From assembly GCF_910592395.1 (NCBI RefSeq), contig NC_088313.1, positions 9,054,501-9,118,500 on the forward strand: a DNA stretch of 64,000 bases, written 5' to 3'. This DNA is from Lineus longissimus (taxonomy: Eukaryota > Nemertea > Pilidiophora > Heteronemertea > Lineidae). Within the stretch, counting starts at the first letter, position 1, and each line of letters begins with the position of its first letter. The position numbers and the translations under genes are program-made. This document shows, in pieces, positions 1-10,108 of the stretch. Under the pieces are notes generated by a model that searched no databases, was not told where the DNA came from, and saw only the letters and a list, made by a program, of their open reading frames with translations.

Positions 1-117
1 GGGCCATTCCGTCAAAGCTCAGAAACCAATCAGCCAATCAGAGTCGGCCTTACAAATTATGTCGGAATGTCACTGACAAAATGAAACTGAAAACATATTT
101 ACACTGGCCGATAACCC

Positions 118-417
118 ATGACCATCACACCCAGGAAGAAAGGAAACACCTCCCGTCACGTACCGAGTAAGAAGCCTTCCTCTAAGCCAAAGCCATCAAC
201 CCCCCATGCGGAGACGGTGAACGCAACTCTGCTGCCAGCTCCAGGCTTGATATATGCCCCGACTGCCAGCATGAGCGTCAACCCATTCGATGGTGTCCTG
301 CCCCTACGGTACACGAGAACGATTACAGAGATACGTCCAGACGGTTCTAGACATGTAGAGGAGGAGACCTACGAATATCCAAACTATAGTACAAACTCGT
401 GTTTGAGTCGTAAATAA
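118..417 (+). CDS. Hypothetical basic/Pro-rich 99-residue ORF
   Basis: Open frame with an ATG at 118 and TAA at 415-417; the frame upstream closes with TGA at 82-84, so this ATG is the first available. The N-terminal half is rich in Lys, Ser and Pro (TPRKKGNTSRHVPSKKPSSK). The C-terminal half has a more protein-like stretch (LRYTRTITEIRPDGSRHVEE). I recognise no domain. It could be the first or last coding exon of a gene running off the window, or chance. No promoter or polyadenylation signal supports it. Confidence 0.25.
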   Translation: MTITPRKKGNTSRHVPSKKPSSKPKPSTPHAETVNATLLPAPGLIYAPTASMSVNPFDGVLPLRYTRTITEIRPDGSRHVEEETYEYPNYSTNSCLSRK

Positions 418-1640
418 CTCTGAACTCTTGGCCTAGGTCATTTTTCTTCTGCGGGTCAAATTCGGCTGTGCTCGAATTTTGGTTGGGGGCTGTGTAGAAA
501 TCTTGGGTAAATTTCTTATCAGAAAAATGACTACCCCATCCTGTTGTCCATTCCACCTTTTATACACACCCAATCTACCCTTTTGTCCTTACCTCACCAG
601 TAGTTCAAAATTTGTTTCAAGGTGAGCAATAATTTTGCTAAATTTTACACTCCCCTCAATCAGAATTCAGTCCCTGATTTGACCTGCAGAAATTCGATAT
701 ACAGTGTCCCTTTAAACACATTAGCATTACAGTACTATCCTGGATTTAAGATCATATTTTGTGGTTTAAGTCTGAAATGTCAAATGTATTGACCTCCCGA
801 GTACCGTTTTGGAGTTTACAGTATAACATGTTTGTGTACACTGGTCATGCATACGTGCATGTTGAGTATTGATTTTTCATGTGTACCGCATTCACATTTG
901 GACCTTGTGAGGAAAAATATAGGTAAAGGCAAAACTTGTGAGGAAAGCAAAAACTTGTGGGGAAATTATTTTTTCCCCACAAGTTTTTCCCCATAAATCG
1001 ACTCCTGACACTCTACATGTTGTTGTGGGGTAATATTTCATTTTCCCCAGAAGGACAGACTGAGGCACAGATTGCTTTGAATTCAGAATGCTGACAGTCT
1101 TGTGATGTTTGATTTTCCTCAAAGAGAGCAGCACTATCTTTCAACCTTGCTCCCAGTGGAAAAGCCTAGTGTGTCAATGAAACACTATTTTGTGTATAGG
1201 AATACCAAAGGCTGACCTAGGGGCGAGGTTGTCATGTGACATTTCACATGTTTCACAAATGCAAGATTTGGATTGGAACTGCATTGATTTGGAATATATT
1301 GGAAATAAAAAGGACTTCAAGGTATGTTGCTCAATTTTATTCTAATTCTATGATGTGGTTGTCTTAACCATGTGACTGGTAGTTTGGCTGAGATCATTTT
1401 AGGTCAAATATAGGCCTAGCCTACCCGTGACTGTGATGTGTGAGTTGTGCTGGCCATGATGATGATGGGCTGCAGGCAGGCTGCTGGATTCCATGCATAT
1501 TGCATCATCATGTGCATTGTGGCCTTGTGCTTGCATGCATTTGTTTATTCAAGCCCATATGAATAGTGTCCATAGCATAGGAAAAGGCCTTTTGTCAGAA
1601 ATGGATGAGTCCTGGGTAGGCCTATCTTATAGCTGGAAGT
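418..1640. other. Intergenic, no gene seen; one perfect hairpin
   Basis: No convincing coding exon. The notable structure is a perfect 17-bp inverted repeat with a 6-nt loop at 949-988 (arm AAAAACTTGTGGGGAAA). It carries the CTTGTGGGG string that recurs over the first 20 kb. Confidence 0.6.
949..988. repeat. Perfect 17-bp hairpin with CTTGTGGGG core
   Basis: Left arm 949-965 (AAAAACTTGTGGGGAAA) pairs perfectly with 972-988 across a six-base loop. The core matches the arms of the minisatellites at 5680-6060 and 7330-7760. Confidence 0.8.
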
Positions 1641-1975
1641 GGTCTTGTGGGGAATAAAATGGGTACAAACAGGCCTTATGAGGTAATGCCCTTGTGGGGA
1701 TTAGGCCTGGTGGTCTAGTGGGGAATAAACAATCGGGTCTTATGAGGTAATGCCCTTGTATGGAATATTGGTCTTGTGGGGAATAAAATGGGTACAAACA
1801 GGCCTTATGAGGTAATGCCCTTGTTGGGATTAGGCCTGGTGGTCTTGTGGGGAATAAACAATCGGGTCTTATCAGGTAATGCCCTTGTATGGAATATTGG
1901 TCTTGTGGGGAATGAAATGGGTACAAACAGGCCATATAAGGTAATGCCCTTGTGGAGAATTTCTTTTGCCCTACT
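1641..1975. repeat. Tandem repeat, period about 129 bp, 2.6 copies
   Basis: The block starting GGTCTTGTGGGGAATAAAAT recurs at 1641, 1770 and 1899, each followed by GGGTACAAACAGGCC and GAGGTAATGCCCTTG variants. Copies differ by a few substitutions. Short frames on both strands here mirror the repeat and are not genes. Confidence 0.85.
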
Positions 1976-2362
1976 GGCACTATGACTAGTGTTACCTCTT
2001 CTACTGGTGCTACAGCCATTTTCATAAATCCCACTCTCCATTATTTTTAGATTCCCACAAGTGAGTCGTTAATGTGTCACTCGTCATTTTGGTATAAATC
2101 TTTAAAGCTTTTGTGACCCATTGCTTGCAGCCTTGTGTGGAAGTACAAACACTGCCCTGTGGAGAATGTTATTTCAATGTGCAGTGTAGGTGTCTGTCGA
2201 GAACACACTGGATGATTTTCCAATATTTTTGCTGTGAACTCAGGTCATGCCCCATGACATGCATGATCCATTTGGCTGTCACAACCCATCACGACATTTA
2301 CAGATTTTACCCACAAGTTAGGCCTCTTCCCTGCCCCAGAAGGCTTAACCCTTTCACGACGC

Positions 2363-2426
2363 ATCCCGTCGTACATACGGGATAAAATACCATCGATTCA
2401 GACGCATCCCGTCGCACATACGGGAT
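2363..2426. promoter_or_regulatory. Subterminal palindromic repeats of the piggyBac left end
   Basis: Two 21-bp near-palindromes (ATCCCGTCG-ACATACGGGAT) at 2363-2383 and 2406-2426, spaced 43 bp apart, lie just inside the left terminus. Position and symmetry suggest transposase-binding sites; this is inference from piggyBac subterminal architecture. Confidence 0.55.
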
Positions 2427-2555
2427 GACTTAAAATTGATTTAAAAACAATCCTGCGTAGTTTAGTTGAATTCCGTGTGGTGCAGCACCGTCTCGAATGT
2501 GTTTCCCGTGCTTCTAGTGTATTCGCCACATGTTGTGTACATATCGTCTGCAGCT

Positions 2556-5090
2556 ATGGCGCGAGGCAACAAGCGTGCACGTTTCGATTTGAACGAAGCA
2601 TTAGCTTTCGTTTTGGACTGTCAGGATGATTCTGGAGATGAAGATTTGGACTTAGGTGAATCGTTAGTGTATCAAGAAGCTGGAAATGATAGTTCAGGTG
2701 TAGATTATGACTCTGATGACGAGTTAGACCTTGAAAATACCGGTTCAGGGTCACTTTTGAGGTCAGACAATGGTACTATGCATGCACATGCTGAACTGTC
2801 AGACTATGAGTCCAGTGACAATAATGATGATGCTAATCAGGCTGTTGTTGGGCCTATGCCTGCTCCAATACAGGCCCCAACTATCGCCCCAGTTACTGCT
2901 GGTCCAATTGTGACTGTAGGGACTCCTCCTACATTTGCCCCCCCCCCCCCCTGTTTTAGGACATGGACAACTACGCCAAGGGCGTGCTCGTACTCGTGGT
3001 GGTGGTGCCCGCGCCCGTACTCGTGGAGGAACTCTTGGTAGAGGGATTGCTGCTCGTCCACGTCCCCCTAGTCCTGTTTTCATGGCTATGGATGTGTCCA
3101 GTGATGATGACATGATATTAGGGCACCATGGTGACTCTGATCCATCTGATTATGATGATGGCTCCGACTACCAGCCTTCCGGTGATGATGAAAGTGACAA
3201 TTCTCAGGGACATGCTGCCCCACCCACCCCCCCTCCAGCCCAGCCTCTTCAAGCTCAAGCCCAACCTATTCAAGCTCAGGCTCAAGGACCTGCACCACTT
3301 CCTGCCCCACCTCCAGCCCAGCCTCTTCAAGCTCAAGCCCAACCTATTCAAGCTCAGGCTCAAGGACCTGCACAACTTCCTGCCCCACCTCAGGTTGCTG
3401 CTGTTGCTGGGGTGCAGGTAACCAGGCAAATGTACAAGGCAGAGGGCGTGGGCGTGGGCGTGGGCGTGGTGGGGCCAGAAGACAACGTGAACCAGAGTGG
3501 CAATGGGTCCTTGCTAATAATGATTTTCAACCTACAGTTGTCCCAATGGCTGCCCGAGAGAGGATAAAGGTTAGAATGGGTAATGATCCAGGTGTCATGG
3601 ATTTTTTTCATCTTTACATTAGCAACGAGATGATAGATATCATGGTGGAGGAGACTAATCGTTGTGCTGATCAGTTCGAGGAGAAGTATCGGGATGACAT
3701 TCGAAATGGTGTGAAAGCTTTTGATTGGACCCCAGTGGGTGTGAATGATATGAAAACTTTCCTGGGTGTAATTCTCCTGATGGGAATTCACCACCAACCA
3801 GAAATAAGCATGTACTGGAGTCGTGACGAATTATTCAATTGTCCAATTTTCAGTGCAACTATGCCAAGGGATCGATTCAAGGCCATCTTACGATTTTTGC
3901 ACTTCAATGACAATAAGCACTACAACCAAGATGATCCAGACAGGGATAGACTCTATAAGATTCGTAGATTAATTGACTGTTTGAAGGCAAATTGTCAACG
4001 AGCATTCGAGCCAGGCAAAAATATTTGTGTTGATGAATCTCTCCTGTTGTTCAAAGGACGCTTGGCCTTCAAACAATATATCAAGACAAAGAGATTTCGG
4101 ATTGGGGTCAAGTTTTATGAGCTCTGTACGAGTAATGGTATCTTGCTAGACTTTGAAATCTACTGTGGTATTAGATTGCCAGAAATCCAGGGTTTGTCAA
4201 CTACAGAAACCATAGTCGCCACTCTGATAGAACCACATTTGAATGCTGGGCGGTGCATCTTCCCAGACAATTAGTATACTTCACCCAATCTTGCAGCCTG
4301 GCTTCTAGCTAGGGGAACCTATGTCATCGGAACTGTCAAATCAAACAGGAAAAACTTTCCTAAGGCCTTGGCTACTGACAGAATTGAGAAGGGACAATCA
4401 ATATTCTACAGATGTAATGATGAACATGTCTTGGCAGTAAAGTTCCGTGCTCTCAAAGACAAGTCAACAGGCAAGCCTAAGATTGTATTGTTGAGCACTG
4501 CAACAGCTGCTGATACTGGTCCCACTGGAAAGAAGGACAGAGCAGGGAATGATGTGATCAAACCGACATGCGTCCTGCAGTATAACCAGCAGATGGGAGG
4601 TGTCGACATGATGGACCAACAACTACATGGATTTCACACGTGCAGAAAATCGTACAAATGGTACAAGAAGGTTGCCTTCCACATGATAATGCAAGGCTGC
4701 CTCAGTGCAAACAAGTTGTACAATCTTCAGCAAGGAAAAAAAACTCCTTTTCTGAACTATTTGCATGATGTTGTAGCCATGTTACTGACATCAAGTCCCA
4801 AGCTGAACAAACTTGTCATTCGGGAGGAGACCGTGCACCGACTTACCGGACGTCATTTTCCTGTCCTCAGAGGATTTGTACCCAGTGGAAAGCGGAGGAA
4901 AACAAAGAACTGTAAAGTTTGCTATGCTAGGGGCCTAAGAGGACCATCTGGCAAACCATTGGAAACAGTGATGGTGTGCAAAATTTGTCCATCACACCCG
5001 GGACTACACGTGGACAGGGACTGCATTGAAGCTTACCATACTGAAGTTGACTATTCTGGACACCCCCTAATAGACAATGATGACAATTAG
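2556..5090 (+). pseudogene. piggyBac transposase pseudogene (DDD, DDE_Tnp_1_7 type)
   Basis: The ATG at 2556 starts an acidic N-terminus typical of PGBD proteins. The frame shifts at or near a 14-C run (2938-2951), passes through RG-rich and PAQPLQAQAQ repeats, and shifts back around 3390-3440 near a GGGCGT microsatellite. The catalytic domain then runs from about 3546. The three Asp of the DDD triad are visible: CVDESL (4032-4034), FPDN (4266-4268) and GGVDMMD (4605-4607). A single in-frame TAG at 4272-4274 follows the second Asp, where family members have an aromatic residue. The C-terminus (4910-5060) keeps the Cys-rich zinc-binding domain (CKVC, CKIC). The two opposite frame changes restore the frame, so the low-complexity linker may have tolerated them or may be misassembled. 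Confidence 0.88.
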
Positions 5091-5505
5091 GTGAGTAGTT
5101 TTGCATTCAAATGACAGGAGAGACTCACTGCTTTCATATAAAGTTGACTTTATTGAAATACATTAGGAATTGACAGAGTTAGAACAGTTTTAAGGGAAAA
5201 AAATGAGTCTGCAGCAGCCCGGCCGGCGGCCATCTTGGTCACGTGACCTCAACAGAGGTCCCACCCCCCCAAAAAAATTTTTTTTAAAAACCCTCATCTG
5301 TTTTCTGTCAACTCCTTTTGGTTTCATGACATTCTATAGTGTAGTTTTTGAGAAATCCTGGTTTGAAATTTTTAGCCAATTTAGGCTAAAAATGCTTCAG
5401 TCTGGGGCCAGGGTAAGGCCCAGTCTGGAAAGGGTTAAGTTCATGTAACTACACCCCCCCCCCCACCCCTCCAAAGATTTGAGTAGGCCTACAACTGACA
5501 TCAAA

Positions 5506-5607
5506 ACAGTATAAGCAATTTCTCAGGTTTCTGATCTCACTACAAAGTGAAATTATACATAATTTATACATACAAAATCAGAAACCTGAAAAATTGCTAA
5601 ATACTGT
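5506..5607. repeat. Foldback element, about 30-bp imperfect inverted repeat
   Basis: The arm at 5506-5535 (core GCAATTTCTCAGGTTTCTGA) pairs with 5577-5607, with a mismatch and small bulges, around an AT-rich loop. It lies just outside the piggyBac right end. It may be a short foldback MITE; no target duplication was identified. Confidence 0.6.
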
Positions 5608-5679
5608 AGATGTTAGGTGTTCTAATATGTTAGCCTTATGCGGAAATGATTATAATCAATGTTGCCTTTAATGGGGTAA

Positions 5680-6065
5680 ATCGTCACTTGTGGGGAATAT
5701 TTCAATTCCCCAGAAGCTTTCCTCCCTGGGAAGCCTTCTGGGGTAATTGAAAAGCAACATTGAAAATACCCCATAAGGAAAAAAAATGTATGAATGTCCC
5801 ACAAGGAGAAACCGCTTGTTTTTATGCAGTCTCCACTTAACGGTCCCCTTTAAGGTTCTTTTCCACAGATTGAATCCATGCGGAGATGTTTAATGTTTGC
5901 AGGGATTCTTCTACTTCCTCACAAATTGTCATTTTTAGTTGTCAACTCCTGACTCGTAACTGAGGAGTTATTTGCTCGTGGGGATGCTGATATTCCCCAT
6001 AAGTGTCAACTCCTGACTCGTAAAGTATGAGGAGTTATTTACTTGTGGGGATGCTATTATCTATA
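5680..6065. repeat. Dispersed CTTGTGGGGA hairpin repeats
   Basis: Units of the same family as 7330-7760. One unit around 5685-5810 contains CTTGTGGGGAATATT followed by AATTCCCCAGAAG. A two-copy block at 5938-6060 carries CAACTCCTGACTCGTAA, GAGGAGTTATT and CGTGGGGATGCT. No coding exon. Confidence 0.65.
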
Positions 6066-7329
6066 CAATAAGACTGTCATGTCCGTAGAGGCATTCATTC
6101 ATGTGTCTGGCCCCCTTCTTGAGATCGGCACCCTCCACAACATATTGACAACTGCGCCTGGGACCTAGGAACCACCAGTGAGGTTCTCCAAAAACAATAT
6201 TGCAGAGATCTGAAGTCATAACTGAGTAATCAATGATTTTCTGCAGGGTTCCTCAATTCTCCCTGCACCCCTGTTGTTATTTTATTCCTTCAAGGTTGAA
6301 AGCATGCAATCCTCTGGGTACTTCCCCATTCTCAATACAACCTAGAGGATGGTTATTGCAATGAACAATACATACATGTATCATTCTCCCAGGGTCCTTT
6401 GACATGTATAAAGGCTACACGATTTCATAATTGTCTGCATGCAGGTATAGTGGAAATTCCCAGTAAGGTTTTAGACCTTAGAAATTTTGAAGATAAACCT
6501 GAAAATGTGCCTTTGAAGATGGCAAAGTTGGTTTGTTTTGTTTGCACAACCGCAGTCAGCCACCTCTGGGACGGACGATTCAACCAGTTTCCTGGGAGCC
6601 TTGCCCTCTCCACTCATCCCCCCCCCCGAAGTTAGTCATCCCCCCGCATCCCCCTTTGAGTTCCTGGCCAAAGTTCCTTGACCGTGTTTACTATGCAGAC
6701 AGTGCTGAACCTCGCTGGCTGAATAATCAATAAATAATCTTCCCCAACAATGCATAGGCCTACTTTGGCATTGTTGACCTGTTTACACTACTGGGTACAT
6801 TGGCAGAGGAGAATGCTGTGTGCTGGACAGTGTGCTAGACTTCCCATTGTTTACTTCCAGCCATTCTTCAAGGCATGTTAGCGTGGTTACGTAGATGGTG
6901 TCCTGTCCAAAACCTTTCCATAGAAAGGACCTTTTTAAGAAAAAATGTATCTATAAAATCAATTTTGACAATGCCTGCATGCCACAAATCATTTTTTTTC
7001 GGGGACAGTGGCCAAAGTCAGTGAGGGAAGGAAATGTATTTTTTCGGGATGCTCGGATTGAGGCGACGGGATAGCCCAAAAGTTACAATCATCAGGAACT
7101 ATACTGGGATTCAAATATCCATAACCGTCTCGGAAAACGTGATGAGCGCACGTTGCAATAGCCTATCATCGGGAAACAGAATTGGCAATATTATTCTCCC
7201 TAACCCCACATGCCAGTGCCCAGTAGATTAGGCCTATGTCAAATCAGTGTCCTTCACACCTACCACACTTACCAGATTTCATTGCCAAAATGCCCCATCA
7301 CTCTTTCACCCATCGACCGTCCACTGGCT
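6066..7329. other. No gene recognised
   Basis: Open frames here are short, lack recognisable domains and overlap one another. A C-rich run lies at 6616-6650. I see nothing I can support. Confidence 0.5.
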
Positions 7330-7760
7330 AGGTAATTTGCTAGTTCCCCATAATAAGGGCTAATTTCTGCATGTAACTCCTGACTCCTAACTGAAGAGTT
7401 ATTAACTTGTGGGGATAATATTCCCCATAAGGGCTCATTTCTTCTGACTCCTAACTGAGGAGTTATTAACTTGTGGGATGCTAATATTCCCCATAAGGGC
7501 TCATTTCCGTATGCAACTTCTGACTCCTAACTGAGGAGTTATTAACTTGTGGGTATGCTAATATTCCCCAAAAGGGCTCATTTCCGCATGCAACTTCTGA
7601 CTCCTAACTGAGGAGTTATTAACCTGTGGGATGCTAATATTCCCCATGAGGGCTCATTTCCGTATGCAACTCCTGACTCCTAACTGAGGCGTTATCACTT
7701 TGTGGGGATAATATTCCCCATAAGGGGTCATTTCCACTTTGTCAACTCCTGACATGCCTG
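7330..7760. repeat. Minisatellite with two hairpins per unit, about six copies
   Basis: Units of about 65-77 bp, with CTCCTAACTG at roughly 7383, 7448, 7523, 7600 and 7674. Each unit has two dyads: AACTCCTGACTCCTAACTGA with GGAGTT, and GTGGGGATAATATTCCCCAT. Units end with AAGGGCTCATTTCC. Variation between copies mostly spares the dyads. Confidence 0.85.
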
Positions 7761-9205
7761 ACTTGTAAATTTGGGTGATAGGCGAAAGGGGGTATTGAGT
7801 ACTATACTCTCGTTTGTTTTAAAAACCACCTCTTTATTCTTATTTTTAGGCTTGAGTTGGATCTATACCCCCAGTGCCCCTGGCCTTGTGTTCATGGCTT
7901 GATTGAAGGCCTTCAGCCTCCCTTAATTAGTCTTCCAGGATCTTGATGGCACTCCCAACCATTATATTTTGCCGAGAAGGCCAATTTCTTGTATTTCTCG
8001 AGACATTTTCTACACTTGAATTGGACTGTACAGATTCTGTGATTTTGGGAAGGCAGTGTATCTTTTTCTATTCGTATACAGACTTGAATATAGCACTTCA
8101 GGTGTTATTTGACTGTGACAATATAGAACATTTTGTGTGCTTTTACACGCCGCCTACGGCAGGGGAGCACTGGGTGGCCCTGCAGTGGCTAGAGTAGCTT
8201 TGGGTAAGCCAATGATTTTGCTGTTCAATATTAAGCCATTTTTAAAGCTGTTTGAGGAAGCTTTCTTTGGTGCTGATGCGTTCAATCACAAGGTAACTGC
8301 TTCTTCAGGGAATTATTTTTTGAATTAGCACAATAACTGTTTAACTTGGTTACTAATATTTTATTCTATTAACATTCACCTGATTATGCTGGATTTTTGG
8401 CTCAGTGCAGGGCTTCACTAGACCATGGGGAGTTTAGGGAGAGGTGGTAGGCCCTATGCAATTTCATTTCCTGACATGTCTCTCTTCATCTTGGATATGA
8501 AGGAGGGAAGCAACATGACGCCAAATTTCTTTTGCTTGATGTCAGTTTTATACCTACTTTCCCCACAAGTAACAGATTAATATTCCACAACTCGGATAGT
8601 AGTTTCCAGGTGGTAGGCCTACTGCATGCTACAGGGCTAAAGACATATTTGGGCTCGGCCTATAACGTGTTGGTTTCACTAAGCAGGGTGCGGTCTGTCT
8701 CACCTCTTTCTGCTGTCGGAACACATCCCAACAATTTAAGATTGAGTTGACCCCCCAATCCTCTCGAGTAGACCTAAATATATACCCCCAGAGGGCATTG
8801 TTTCACGAAAGATTTTATACATTTCTACTTCAAAAGTAGACCACAAATAATAGGCATGAGGCCAATATCTAGACAGGGCAGCCGGGGTGCAATTTTCCTT
8901 TCTTACTGAAACGTACATCTCTCCCTTTGGTATGTTTGGTATGTTGGCCTACCTTAGTAGGATGAACAACATGCCAAATGTTTCACTTTGGCTTGCTGTT
9001 TTCGGTGCTACCAATCAAGACCTCATTGTGAGACATTTTCTGATTTCCCCACAAGTGTGCCTCCTATGCCAGGGCATCCCCATAAGTCACTCGGATGAGG
9101 TGCCACAGCTAGGGCAGTGATCGTGTGATCTTGCTTGATAATCTAAGAGTGGCATTTGTTTGAAATAATAATCAAACATGTAAAATTTTATCTTTCATAA
9201 TTTCA
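7761..9205. other. No gene recognised
   Basis: Several short frames, none with a domain I know. Isolated CCCCACAAGT strings at about 8562 and 9047 echo the minisatellite family. TTTCAG at 9201-9206, just upstream of the ATG of the next gene, could be the acceptor of a 5' UTR intron, so an untranslated first exon may lie in this stretch. Confidence 0.4.
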
Positions 9206-9213
9206 GTTTTAAG

Positions 9214-10108
9214 ATGCCAAAAAGGAAACAGAAGCGACTTGGTAAGTGTTCTTTTGCTGTCATGTTTGAATTGATTGGCAATATTTCCTAATTCAATGTG
9301 GTTTCACTATGATATGGTTGCCCACATTCTGACATGCTACTAGAATAACTAAAGTATGCTCTGTTTTTTCCTTGAAATACCCATTTTTATAACAGGTGGG
9401 GGAGGTGTGTAAGAAGATGATGGGTTGATACACTTGGTGGCCCCCTGGAATAAGGCCTAATGTCGCCTGTCCCCTGTGTTCATTTCAGATCACCTATATC
9501 GACCTGGTGATTTGGTATTTGTCTGTCTAAGGACATCATGGGGAGTTTGGTGGCCAGGCTACGTTTTCGACACTAAAGACGGTAAAGTGACGGTACGATT
9601 TTTTTGAGAGACAACGGAGTAAGTATAATTCTGTAAAGCATGGATTACATGTGATCTGTAAAGTGTAGATTAGTCCCATCCCCTTCCACTCCGCAGCGGA
9701 GGGTCCATAAAAAATTGCTTCATGCTACTTATCACTTGCCATATGTTTTTTCCCATTTCTGCTGAATAGTTTTCTGACTAAAGAAGACATTCAACAAAAT
9801 GACTTAGGAAAATACTGCGAATAAAATACCCCAAACTCCAAAGGCGACTATTCCATAGCCCGGATTTCAACCCACCCATTCATTTCCTTTGCAATTGACA
9901 CCAGACCTAGCCCTTCAGCCACTAGGCCCTCTTTTAGCCCTTGAATTCAACAATGGTACCCTTCACCAGGTAACTCGGCTGCAAACATCATGCCAGCCAA
10001 GCGAATTTGTGAACATTTCTGTTGTTTCATTCAGAGAAATCATAAATGACGGCAAAAACATTTGCCATTTCAAAACAACCAAACAAGTGGAAGCTAAAAA
10101 AAGTGAAG
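9214..10108 (+). CDS. Exons 1-3: PWWP-like chromatin-reader module
   Basis: Exon 1 (9214-9241) starts with ATG and ends in the GTAAGT donor. Exon 2 (9489-9618) encodes PGDLVFVCLRTSWGVWWPGY and KVTVRFF. This fits the PWWP pattern GDLVWAK..G.PWWPA.V...V.V.FFG; WWPGY occupies the signature and VRFF the last core strand. Immediately after FF, where the family normally has Gly, the codon is TGA (9605-9607); GGA to TGA is one base. Downstream codons ETTEE and exon 3 (10035-10108) keep the frame and splice phase. PWWP domains bind methylated histone tails and DNA; that function is family knowledge, not shown here. Confidence 0.65.

Larger units (their letters stand above)
2345..5438 (+). mobile_element. 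piggyBac-family DNA transposon, decayed
   Basis: The element is bounded by the canonical TTAA target duplication (2345-2348 and 5435-5438). Short terminal inverted repeats are seen: TTAACCCTTTC on the left and GAAAGGGTTAA on the right. The left end also has two palindromic repeats. It encodes a piggyBac transposase broken by two frame changes and a stop, so it is not autonomous as sequenced. Confidence 0.88.

Noticed and set aside
7943-8328. Overlapping ORFs around 7943-8328 as a gene
   Set aside because: No domain, no splice support, and composition like the surrounding intergenic sequence.
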